Positions 1 to 9,131 of a DNA stretch of 64,000 nucleotides are shown in pieces. This DNA is from DASWJZ01 sp963805325 (GTDB taxonomy: Bacteria; Pseudomonadota; Alphaproteobacteria; Rhizobiales; Afifellaceae), in assembly GCA_963805325.1 (NCBI GenBank), contig CAWDTS010000009.1, forward strand, positions 558,001 through 622,000, given 5' to 3'. How positions within the stretch are numbered: the first letter of the stretch is position 1; the number at the start of each line of letters is the position of its first letter. The notes under the pieces were generated by a model, which did no database searches, was not told the origin of the DNA, and saw only the letters and a program-made list of their open reading frames with translations. The position numbers and the translations under genes were made by a program.

Positions 1-1545
1 AGGCCGCCTGGAGCGCGGCTCGGCGCTCTTCCGGCGACTGGACGACCTCGGTCGCATCGATGAGCGTCTGCACTTCCGGCGTGGTTCCGCGACCCGGGTT
101 GGAGAAGCCTTCGCCACCGAACAGCAGCTTCAGCGTCTGCGTCGGGTCGGGACGGCCGCCCCACGGGGACACGAGGCCCTGTCCCTCCTGGCGGGAGTAG
201 TAGATGTCGGCGGTCTGGGCCGGCTCGACCTGGCGGATGTTGACCGTGATGCCGATCTCGGCCAGCTGCGCCTGGACGATCTCGCCCAACTGGAGGATCT
301 GCGGGATCGTCGGGACGATCATCTCGAACTCGAAGCCGTCCGGGTAGCCACCCGAGGCCATCAGCTCCTTGGCCAGGTCCAGGTCGTAGGGGTACGTATC
401 GGTGCCGGTGGCTTCGTCGAACGCGAAGTAGCCCTCCGGGAAGACTTGACACGACGCATTGCCGAGGCCGAGCAGCAGGCCGTCGATGATCTGCTGGCGG
501 TTGACGGCGTGGTTCATGGCCTTGCGCACGTCGACGTTGGCGAACGGCTCGAACGACCGGTTGGGCTGCATGTGGTAGTAGGCCAGCCCGGTGCTCCGGC
601 GGATGACGAGCCCGGCGCCCTCGGCGTCGGCCTCCTGGGGCGGGTCGACGAACGTCCCGTCACAGGCACCGGTCCGGATGGCGTTGAGCCGGGTGACCGA
701 GTCGCCGGAGATCGTGTAGTCGAACGTCGCGCAGCGCACCGCGTCCGGGTCCCAGTAGTCCTCGTAGCGCTGGTACAGGATGCGGTCGTTGGGCCGGTAC
801 TCGGCGACGGTGAACATGCCGGCGCCGACCGGCGCCTGGTCGAGGTTCGGATCGTCGAACGCCGCCGGGCTGAGCATCATCCCGGGCCGGTCCGACAACA
901 CGAGCGGGAGCTGGGCGCCGGGCCCGTTGAGCGTCAACGTGACGGTCATGGGGTCCACGACCTCGACGCTCTCGACGACGGTCAGCTCCGACGCGACGGC
1001 CGACCCCTCGATGGTCTGACCTCGCTCGATGTTGGCCTTGACGGCCGCGGCGTCGAACGGCGTGCCGTCGTGGAACGTGACGCCCTCGCGGAGCGTGAAC
1101 GTCAGGGTCGTGCCGTCCTCGCTGAACTCCCACTCGGTCGCCAGACCGGGGACGGCGGACGCGTCGGGGGCCTGGTGCACGAGGCGGTCGTAGGTCAGGA
1201 AGAGGCTCGTGTTGTCGAAGCTCGACGTGGCCTTGTGCGGGTCGAAGCGGCTCGGGCCGACCGAGTACATGTAGCGGAACGTGGCGGCGAGGTCGTACTC
1301 CGAGATGTCGGGGATCGAGTCCCCGCTCGGCTCGGCGGTGCCCGGCGTGGTCTCCCCCGAGACCCCGGTGCCCCCGTCGACCCGGCGGCCGGCGTCGACG
1401 TGGCGACGGTGGTGCCCGTCGCAGCGTCCGTCCCCGACGGCGTCGTCGCCGGCGAACCGGACGAGTCGTCGTCATCTCCCCCACAGGCGGTGATCACGAC
1501 ACCGGCGGCGAGCGCCAGTGCCGTGCGCCGGCTGAATCGATGCAT
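1..1545 (-). CDS. ABC transporter substrate-binding lipoprotein, family 5 (3' end outside window)
   Basis: Extracellular solute-binding protein of the oligopeptide/dipeptide/nickel class (SBP_bac_5), which would deliver a peptide-like ligand to an ABC importer. The start at 1545 is preceded by a GAGGGGG ribosome site and gives a lipoprotein signal with lipobox VITACGG (Cys 21), then a Ser/Thr/Asp-rich linker. The mature part has family hallmarks: ATEWEFSEDGTTLTFTLREG, then DGTPFDAAAVKANIERG, and ANVDVRKAMNHAVNRQQII. One frame change near 1365-1375, in the linker, is needed to join signal and body. About 515 codons are present and the C-terminus lies beyond base 1. The ligand cannot be told from sequence. 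Confidence 0.9.
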
Positions 1546-1998
1546 TGCATCCCCCTCGGTCATCTGGGCGGCAGCCGCCTGCTGGCGGGCAGAGCACCGC
1601 CGCCGGAAGGGGGACCACACCCGGCCCGTTCGGAGCACCTCGGGGAGCGTCACGGGGCGACGGTGCCGCGCGGAGCCACCACGATGTTGGTGTTCGTCTG
1701 AGGCCGCGCCGTGTCCCGTTGCGAAACGGCGTTGCTGGCCGAGCAGGATTATTGAACGTGACGTCCATGTCAAATCGTGACGCCGTTCACATGGGGGCAC
1801 TCAGGTCCCCCCGGTCGCTCGACATCCCGACGCTGGCGCCGTGTCGACGCCCGACGCCTAAGGTTGCCGGATCGTCGACGACCGGTTCCTCGTCCTGTCC
1901 AGCGTCATCTCCGGCGCAGGTCGCCTGGCCCCCGCTTTTCCCGCCCGCAAGGTCGTCACCGGCTTGATCGTCGTCGCGTCCGTCGTGGTCGACGGCCC
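1546..1998. other. intergenic region between divergent genes
   Basis: This stretch separates the leftward binding-protein gene from rightward malQ. I find no convincing gene; the open frames crossing it are low-complexity GC-rich readings. It must hold both promoters, but I cannot point to a clear -35/-10 pair. Confidence 0.5.
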
Positions 1999-3830
1999 GT
2001 GAGCGGGCCCGCCGTCGACGGCGGGAGCCGCCCGGACGCAGTGCGCGACCGGGCCCGTTCCCTGGGGGTCGAGACGTCGTACTGGGACGTCCAGGGGCAC
2101 TACCACGAGACGCCCGAGTCGACCCTGCGCACCGTCGTCGAGGTCCTCGAGGCCGACCGTCACGACAGCTCCGCCCGCCAGCTCGACGCCGTGATCGTCG
2201 GCCGCCCCGAGCACATCGCCGTCGGACGGCTGACCGATGCCCTGCTCGTCCTCGCCGACGGGACCTCCATCGAGCTCCCGGTCGAGCACGGGCAGGTCGC
2301 CGTGCCACCCGACCTCCCGTTCGGCTGCCACGTCCTCCACGCCTCCGGCGGTGGGACCGAGGAGGCGGCCACGGTGATCGTCGCCCCGTCCACGATGCGT
2401 CGGGCCCCGGAGCTGGACGGCGGGGCCGGGCTCTTCGTACCGACGTACGCGCTGTGGGAGACGGGATCGCCGCTGCCCTCATACGCCCACCTGGCCACGC
2501 TGACGGCCAAAGCGCGCCAGCTCGGCATCGACGTCATCTCCACGCTCCCGCTGTACGCCGCGTTCCTCGATGACCCGTTCGACCCGAGCCCGTACTCGCC
2601 GGTCAGCCGGCTGCACTGGAACGAGGTCTACCTCGACGACTCGGCGCTCCCGGCGGCGCCGACGCCGTCGTTCGACGAGCTCATCGACTGGCCCGTCCTG
2701 GCCCGCCGACGGCGGGCACAACTGCTCGACGCCGCCGCCGACCTCGATCCGTACATCCAGGCCGGCATCGACCGGTTCGTCGCCGAGCGACCGGACATCG
2801 TGGACTTCGCCCGGTTCCGGACCGCGGCCCCCGATCCGACCGACGCCGGTCGGCCGCCATGCGCTCGTCGAGCGCAGCCACCTGCTCGCCCAGTACCTCG
2901 CCCACCGCCAGCTCGGGGCGGTCGAGGGCCCGGACCGGGCCAAGCTGGCGCTCGACCTGCCGATCGGCAGCCATCCCGCCGGGTACGAGACGTGGGCCCA
3001 CCCCGACCGCTTCGCCGGCGCCATGTCCGTCGGGGCCCCACCGGACGAGTTCTTCGGCGACGGCCAGAACTGGGGGTTCCCCCCGCAGCTGCCAGGTGCC
3101 GGACGTCGGAGCGGCCACGCGTTGTGGCAGCAGCTCGTGTCCCGGGCCGGCGAGCACGCCTCCATGCTGCGCATCGACCACGTGATGGGCGTGCAGCGGC
3201 TGTGGTGGATCCCCGAGGGCGCCGGCGCGACCGACGGCGTCTACGTGCGGTATCCACGCGAGGAGATCCTGGCCGTGATCGCCGCCGAAGCCGCCCACGC
3301 CGGCACGACGATCATCGGCGAGAACCTCGGCACGGTCCCCGAGGAGGTCAGCGAGGCCCTCGAGCGGTGGGACGTCCTCGGTCTCCACGAGGAGCAGTTC
3401 AGCCTCTACCAGCACCACCACGGCAGCGGGGGCCGGCTGGACCGATCCCGGCCCGATCCGTGGCCGGGATCCGCACCCACGACATGCCCGCCTTCGCCGC
3501 CGCCTTCAACGGCGACGCCACCGGTGCCGTGTACGAGTACCGCCGCCTCCTCGAAGACGCGGTCGGCCACGGCGTCGGCGACGAGGCCGCCGCCGTGCTC
3601 GACGCGGTGCTGGAACGGCTGGCCGACAGCGACGCCTACCTCGTGCTCGCCGACGTCGACGACCTCATCGGCGAGGTCGCGCCGCACAACGTCCCGGGGG
3701 TGGTGCTCGAGTCGACCTGGCGTCGACGACTACCTCGGCCCACATCGGGCATGCTCGCCGACGGCGACGTCCGTCGCCGGCTCAAGCTGCTGAGCACGCA
3801 CGACCGCGACCTGGAAGGGAAGCCCCGTGA
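1999..3830 (+). CDS. malQ: 4-alpha-glucanotransferase (amylomaltase), frameshifted
   Basis: Glycoside hydrolase family 77 enzyme that transfers alpha-1,4-glucan segments during maltodextrin/glycogen metabolism in the cytoplasm. The GTG at 1999 is chosen because the family N-terminus (VRDRARSLGVETSYWDVQG) follows it. All three catalytic regions are visible: LRIDHVMGVQRLWW (nucleophile Asp), TTIIGENLGTVPEEV (acid/base Glu) and GIRTHDMPAF (third Asp). The N-terminal part has SPYSPVSRLHWNEVYLD, typical of GH77. Frame changes near 2855 and 3455, and one close to the end, split the reading; the restored protein is about 610 residues, normal for actinobacterial MalQ. The stop overlaps the glgB start (GTGA), implying translational coupling. 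Confidence 0.92.
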
Positions 3831-5706
3831 CGTCTGCCAACCCACTCGGCGACATCGATCTGCACCTGTTCAACGAGGGCACGCATCGCCATCTGCACCA
3901 CTGCCTGGGTGCGCACCCCGATCCCACCGGCACGTGGTTCGCCGTGTGGGCGCCGAACGCGGCCTCGATCGACGTCCTCGGCGACTTCGACGGCTGGACG
4001 GGGCACCGGCTGCAACCGATCGGGGACTCGGGGATCTGGTCGGGTCACGTCGCCGGCGCGCTCGTCGGGCAGTCGTACCGCTACGCCGTGACCAGCCACT
4101 ACGGCGAGCGGACGGAGAAGTCCGACCCCGTCGGTGCGGCGACGAACGAGCCGCCGTCGACGGCATCGGTCATCGCCGCCCTCGACCACGATTGGCAGGA
4201 CGGCGCCTGGATGGCCGGCCGCGGGGCCGGTCTCCGACCGGACGCACCGATCTCGATCTACGAGGTCCACCTCGGCTCGTGGGGCCGCCACCTCACACCC
4301 GGCAACCGCTTCGTGCGCTACGACGAGATCGCCGACCCGCTCGCCGACCACGTGCTCGCCCACGGCTTCACCCACGTGGAGCTGCTGCCGATCATGGAGC
4401 ACCCGTTCTACGGCTCGTGGGGCTACCAGACGACCGGCTTCTTCTCCCCACGGCCCGCTACGGCACGCCGCAGGACCTCATGAAGATGGTCGACCGGCTC
4501 CACCAGCGAGGGGTCGGGGTGATCCTCGACTGGGTGCCGTCGCACTTCCCGATCGACCGGCACGGCCTGGCCCGCTTCGACGGCACCCACCTCTACGAGC
4601 ACGCCGATCCGCGCCAGGGGTACCACCCGGACTGGACCTCGGCGATCTTCAACTACGGCCGCCGCGAGGTCCGTTCGTTCCTCATCTCGAGCGCCCTGTC
4701 GTGGCTCGACCGGTACCACGTCGACGGGCTGCGGGTCGATGCCGTGGCCTCGATGCTGTACCTCGACTACTCGCGAGCGGCCGGCGAGTGGATCCCCAAC
4801 CCGTACGGCGGCCGCGAGAACCTGGAGGCCATCGGGTTCCTCCGTCAGCTCAACGGCGCCATCGGCGAGGAGTTCCCCGACGTCGCCACGTTCGCCGAGG
4901 AGTCGACCTCGTGGCCGATGGTCACCGGACCGGCCGACCACGGTGGCCTGGGCTTCCAGTACAAGTGGGACATGGGCTGGATGCACGACATGCTCCAGTA
5001 CATCCGGCGCGAGCCGGTCCACCGCCGGTTCCACCACGACGAGGTCACGTTCCGCGGTGTCTACGCCTTCAGCGAGCGGTTCGTGCTGCCGCTCTCCCAC
5101 GACGAGGTCGTCCACGGCAAGGGCTCGATGATCGGCAAGATGCCGGGCGACGACTGGCAGAAGTTCGCCAACCTGCGGCTGCTCTACGGGATGATGTGGG
5201 CCCAGCCGGGCAAGAAGCTGCTGTTCATGGGCGATGAGATGGCCACCTGGTCGGAGTGGAACCACGAGTCCACGCTCGACTGGAGCCTCCACGACACCCC
5301 TCGTCACGACGGCATCCGCCGCTGGGTCGCCGCCCTCAACGAGCTCTACGGCGACGAACCGGCGATGTCGTTGGGCGACTCCAACCCGGCCGGGTTCCAG
5401 TGGGTCATCCCCGACGACGACACGCACAGCGTGTTCGCGTGGCTGCGGCTCGACCCCGCCGGCGTCGCCCCGCCGGTGCTCGTCGTGATCAACGCCACCC
5501 CGACCGTGCACTACGGCTACCGGGTGGGTGTGCCGCAGGGTGGCCGATGGGCCGAACTGCTGAACTCCGACGCCGAGACCTACGGCGGCAGCGGCCTCGG
5601 CAACCTCGGCGGCGTCACCGCCGAGGATCAGCCGTGGCACGGGTCCGACCACTCGGTCCCGCTCACCCTGCCGCCACTCGCCGTCGTCGTCCTCCGGCCG
5701 GAGTGA
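3827..5706 (+). CDS. glgB: 1,4-alpha-glucan branching enzyme, one frameshift
   Basis: GH13 enzyme making alpha-1,6 branches in glycogen. N-terminal CBM48 region at about residues 30-60 (GTWFAVWAPNAASIDVLGDF), then the catalytic barrel: MEHPFYGSWGYQTTGFF, the nucleophile region DGLRVDAVASMLYLD, the acid/base region TFAEEST and the third site LSHDEVVHGKGSMIGK. A C-terminal beta-domain ends in PPLAVVVLRPE. One frame change near 4450 breaks the gene; the restored length of about 626 residues fits the family. The GTG start overlaps the malQ stop, so the two genes form an alpha-glucan operon. Confidence 0.95.
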
Positions 5707-5782
5707 GTCGGCCGAGGTCACCGCAGCGTGTCGGGGCGTGGGTGTCGACCTCCGCGCCCACGACACATCGCCGCCGGGAGCA

Positions 5783-6036
5783 TCACGCCCGGACGAGCTC
5801 GGCCTCCGGAGTGCCGGCGAGCTCGCCGGCCGGCGTGAGGTCGACCTCGGGCTGATCGATCCGCACCATGCGTCGGACGGCGACGACGTCCATCACGGCG
5901 CAGTGCTGCCCGTCCGACTCCTCCGAGATCAGCATCACCGCGTCCCGCTCGGCGTGAGGGATCCCACCGTCCAGAGCCGTCCAGCCGGGCTGAGCAGCTG
6001 CGATCCACACACGATCTCATCGACATCGTCCATCAT
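5783..6036 (-). CDS. small hypothetical protein (about 84 aa), one frameshift
   Basis: Unrecognised acidic small protein. The start is supported by a strong GGAGGAA site directly before tandem ATG codons (6036/6033). The N-terminus reads MMDDVDEIVCGSQLLSPAG; after a frame change near 5965 it continues DGGIPHAERDAVMLISEESD and ends QPEVDLTPAGELAGTPEAE plus a short tail. No membrane segment or known motif. It is convergent with glgB. The ribosome site and balanced composition argue for a real gene; the function is unknown. Confidence 0.5.
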
Positions 6037-6201
6037 TTCCTCCCTCGACGGCGGCGGTTGCCGCTCCCCGTCCAGGAGCCTCGAACGGCACTGCTCGATA
6101 CGTCGCCGGCGTGGTGACATCGGGCATGTCGCGCGGTTCACGGAGCGACAACGGCGCGCCGTTCGGGGTCCGTGACCCGGTCGGCGATACCGTCGCGGCC
6201 C

Positions 6202-6498
6202 GTGAAGTTCCCGACCGCACCCGTCGTCGCCGCCGGACTCGTCGGCGGCTACGTCGTCGCCCGCGAGACCGAGATCCGTCCGCTCGGCGGCGCCGTGCTG
6301 GCTGCGGCCGGCGTGGTCGCCGGGCGACAGTGGCTGCGCGCGGTGGGCCCGGCCGGCACGGCGGCCCTCGCCGCCGTCTACCTCGGCGGGTTCGGCCTGT
6401 CGCACCCGCTGGCCAAGCGCATCGGCGCGTGGCCGGCGGTCCTCACCGCCGCCGGGGTCAGCGCCGCGGCGGCCCTGGTCGTCGCCGACCGCCGCTGA
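6202..6498 (+). CDS. small integral membrane protein (98 aa)
   Basis: GTG start followed by four short hydrophobic segments with little polar sequence between them (APVVAAGLVGGYVVAR, GGAVLAAAGVVAGRQW, GTAALAAVYLGGFGLS, WPAVLTAAGVSAAAALVVA). It resembles conserved actinobacterial membrane proteins of unknown role. It lies 75 bases before the enoyl-CoA hydratase gene on the same strand; co-transcription is possible but not shown. The GTG was preferred to the upstream ATG at 6172 because the hydrophobic region begins directly after it. Confidence 0.7.
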   Translation: MKFPTAPVVAAGLVGGYVVARETEIRPLGGAVLAAAGVVAGRQWLRAVGPAGTAALAAVYLGGFGLSHPLAKRIGAWPAVLTAAGVSAAAALVVADRR

Positions 6499-6573
6499 GC
6501 CGAACGCCGCCGAGCCGAGCGCCGCCGGGGGTCGGACTCGTCGCCGACGATCGCCGGCCACCACATTGGGGGC

Positions 6574-7371
6574 ATGGCACACGAGGACATCCTCTACGAG
6601 GTCGACGACGGCGTCGCGACCCTGACGTTCAACCGACCCGAGGTGATGAACGCGCTCCGGCCCGAGACCAGCCTCGAGATCTTCGAGGTGCTCGACGAGG
6701 TCCGCAACGACGATGCCGTGCGGTGCCTGCTGATCACCGGCAACGGCCGCGGCTTCTGCGCCGGGGACGACTTCCACGCCATCTTCCTCGACGAGAACCG
6801 GGCCGCCCGCAAGATCGACCGCCAGGTCCGCCGGATCAAGCACGGCGAGGCCTCGCTCGACGAGATCTTCGGGTTGGAGAAGCCGACGATCGCCGCTGTC
6901 AACGGTCCGGCCGTCGGCTACGGCATGGACATCGCGCTGTACTGCGACATCCGGATCGCCTCGGAGCGGGCCAAGCTGGGCTGGTTCTTCGTGCGCCGCG
7001 GCGTGGTCGGCACCGTCGGCGGCACGTTCATCCTCCGTCAGCTCGTCGGGCTGTCCAAGGCGTTCGAGCTGACGCTGACCGGCGACCTCGTCGACGCCGA
7101 GGAGGCGCTGCGCATCGGGCTCGTGTCGAGGGTCGTCCCGGCCGAGGCGCTGATGGAGGAGGCGCAGACCCTGGCCCACAAGATCGCCGGCGGGCCGCCG
7201 TTGGCCCAGCGGGCCATCAAGCGGGCGATGCACAAGGGCTTCGAGGTCGACTGGCGCACGCTGGGCGAGTACCAGCAGGCGCTGGGCGACGTGCTCTGGG
7301 AGACCGACGACCACATGGAGGGCGTCCGCTCGTTCATGGAGAAGCGCGAGCCCGACTTCCAGGGCCGCTGA
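6574..7371 (+). CDS. enoyl-CoA hydratase/isomerase family protein
   Basis: Crotonase-fold enzyme (265 aa, intact) acting on CoA thioesters, most likely in fatty-acid or related acyl-CoA breakdown. The oxyanion-hole elements are present: NGRGFCAGDDFHAIF at about residues 61-75 and NGPAVGYGMDIALYCDIRIA at about 108-127, followed by LGWFFVRRGVVGTVGGTF and the C-terminal helix region AQRAIKRAMHKG. The substrate is unknown; the crotonase family includes hydratases, isomerases and hydrolases. The gene ends immediately before a perfect inverted repeat. Confidence 0.93.
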   Translation: MAHEDILYEVDDGVATLTFNRPEVMNALRPETSLEIFEVLDEVRNDDAVRCLLITGNGRGFCAGDDFHAIFLDENRAARKIDRQVRRIKHGEASLDEIFGLEKPTIAAVNGPAVGYGMDIALYCDIRIASERAKLGWFFVRRGVVGTVGGTFILRQLVGLSKAFELTLTGDLVDAEEALRIGLVSRVVPAEALMEEAQTLAHKIAGGPPLAQRAIKRAMHKGFEVDWRTLGEYQQALGDVLWETDDHMEGVRSFMEKREPDFQGR

Positions 7372-7379
7372 CGCCTCTC

Positions 7380-7432
7380 GCCAACTCTTGTACCAGAACG
7401 ACAGAAATCGTCGTTCTGGTACAAGAGTTGGC
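7380..7432. terminator. perfect 23-bp inverted repeat between convergent genes
   Basis: Arms 7380-7402 and 7410-7432 are exact reverse complements separated by the 7-base loop AGAAATC. It lies between the ends of the rightward enoyl-CoA hydratase gene and the leftward F420-type oxidoreductase gene, so a bidirectional terminator is the natural reading. There is no U-tract on either side, and the arms are less GC-rich than the surroundings. Confidence 0.75.
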
Positions 7433-7490
7433 AGGAACGACCGTGACCGGCGGAGTCAGGGGTCGGCTGGGTCAGGGGTGTCGTCGGGGG

Positions 7491-7886
7491 TCAGGCGCTC
7501 GGGGTCACGATGACGCCGCGATCGCCGTAGGGGCGCTTGCTGCGCTTGACGAGGCCGTTGACCGTCCACAGCAGCTTCGTCACCTTGGTCATGAACCCGT
7601 ACTTGGCGACGATCCGGCGGCGGATGTCCTCGTACTCGGTGCCCTCGACGAGGCGGGCCGTGCCGTCGACGGGCGTCGTCCCCTCGATCACGTTGCCCCG
7701 GCCGTCGCACGGCTGGAACTGCACCCGCTCGGTGTGGGCCAGCCGCTTGGCCTTCCCCGACCCCGAGCTGGTCCAGAAGCCGAAGCGCCCGTCGTCGAGC
7801 GGCACGCACCACACGGGCGTCGACACGCCCGAGCCATCGCGGCGGAACGTCGTGAACGACAGGTACTTCTCGTCAATGGTCGCCAT
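7491..7886 (-). CDS. PPOX-class F420-dependent oxidoreductase family protein
   Basis: Split-barrel flavin/F420-binding protein of 131 aa. The N-terminal strand pattern YLSFTTFRRDGSGVSTPVWC and GRFGFWTSSGSGKAKRLAHT are characteristic of small actinobacterial deazaflavin-dependent PPOX proteins. The C-terminus RPYGDRGVIVTPSA is close to the usual end. It probably uses F420H2 to reduce an unknown substrate. It is intact, and is divergent from the LLM oxidoreductase gene across a 154-bp intergenic region. Confidence 0.85.
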   Translation of the reverse strand: MATIDEKYLSFTTFRRDGSGVSTPVWCVPLDDGRFGFWTSSGSGKAKRLAHTERVQFQPCDGRGNVIEGTTPVDGTARLVEGTEYEDIRRRIVAKYGFMTKVTKLLWTVNGLVKRSKRPYGDRGVIVTPSA

Positions 7887-7942
7887 CTGGACACGGTAGG
7901 CGTACGGCGCCCCTGGTCTGGTCGCCTCGCGACTCTTCGGAG

Positions 7943-7969
7943 TCCCGCTCCCGCTGACAGGGAGCGGGA
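7943..7969. promoter_or_regulatory. 10-bp-arm inverted repeat in a divergent intergenic region
   Basis: TCCCGCTCCC at 7943-7952 is repeated in inverse at 7960-7969 with a 7-base loop. It lies between two divergently transcribed oxidoreductase genes, where a regulator-binding site is more likely than a terminator. No binding protein can be assigned. Confidence 0.35.
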
Positions 7970-8040
7970 AGCGTCAGAAGCGGGTTTCGGGGTTCCCGCT
8001 CGGGTCGATGCGGCCAGGGTCCGCCGACAACAGTGACGGC

Positions 8041-9059
8041 ATGGGGTTCCCACTGCGCTTCGGTGTCGCCCACGACTTCCGCTGCCCACCCGGTAGCGAC
8101 TTCACGCTGCAGGACGTCTACGCCCAGACGATCGAGCAGATCGGCATGCTCGACCGGCTCGGGCTCGACCTCGTCTGGTTCAGCGAGCACCACTTCGTCG
8201 AGGACGGCTACCTCCCGTCGTTCGTCCCCGTGGCCGGCGCCGCGGCGGCGGTGACGTCGAGGATGCGGATCTCCACGAACATCTCGATCGTCCCGTTCTC
8301 CCACCCGATCCGCCTGGCCGAGGACCTCGCCGTGCTCGATCAGCTCTCGGGCGGTCGCATCGAGCTGGGGATCGGGCTCGGCTACGCCCCCCACGAGTTC
8401 CGGGCCTTCGGGTTCCCCGTGTCCCAGCGGGTCTCGCGCACCGAGGAGTGCATCGACATCCTCCGCCTGGCCTGGTCGGGTGAGCGCTTCAGCTACCACG
8501 GCAAGCGGTGGGACTTCGACGACGTCCGCGTCACCCCCGATCCCGTCCAACCGGGCGGCCCCCCGCTCTGGCTCGCCGTGCAGAGCCGCGCCGAGCGTCG
8601 AGCCGCGCCGTGCGGTACGGGACCCACGTCCTCCCCCAGGGCCCGCGGTCCGTGCTGGCGGGCTGGCGCGACGACGTGCGCGCCGCCGGCGGCGACCCGG
8701 CCGAGAGCAGGGTCGGGATCATCCGCTCGTTCCTCGTCACCGACGACCCGGAGCGGGACTGGCCGCCGCTGCGGGCCGCCGAGCGCTACCGCATGCAGGT
8801 GTACGGCGGGTTCGCCGAGGACGCCGGCCTGGGCGGCCCGGCGGTGTTCACCGATCCCGACCGCATCCCGCAGCGTGTCGTGGTCGGCGACGTCGCCCAC
8901 TGCGCCGCCGAGTTGATCAGCTTCATCGAGGACTTCGGGCTGACCGACGTCGTGACATGGGGATCGGCGCCGGGTCTGGCCCCGGCCGCGCTGACGCCGT
9001 CGATGGAACGATTCGCCGGCGAGGTCGTCCCCCTGGTGCGTGCCGCGCTCGAGCCCTGA
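8041..9059 (+). CDS. LLM-class flavin/F420-dependent oxidoreductase, one frameshift
   Basis: Bacterial luciferase-like TIM-barrel monooxygenase or reductase, about 339 aa. Family signatures: LGLDLVWFSEHHFVEDGYLP, the strand TNISIVPFSHPIRLAEDLAV, GGRIELGIGLGYAPHEFRAF, and in the C-terminal half HVLPQGPRSVLAGWRDDVRA. A frame change near 8600 splits it. The ATG at 8041 puts the typical first strand (LRFGVAHDF) next to the start; an ATG at 8008 in the same frame is possible. Substrate and cofactor (FMN or F420) are not determinable here. The next gene starts 72 bases downstream. Confidence 0.88.
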
Positions 9060-9131
9060 GCCCCGGACGTCCGCCACGTCCCGGCGGCTACCATCGGTCG
9101 TTTCCGGGTGCAGCCGAGGGGGGACGCACAC

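Noticed and set aside
446..1780. A 444-codon plus-strand frame over the first gene
   Set aside because: It is a shadow of the minus-strand binding-protein gene, rich in Val/Arg/Asp and without any domain.
1777..5706. A single 1,309-codon open frame
   Set aside because: It is a composite of malQ and glgB stitched across frame errors, with anti-sense-like Arg/Pro-rich readings in between; the two enzymes are separate genes.
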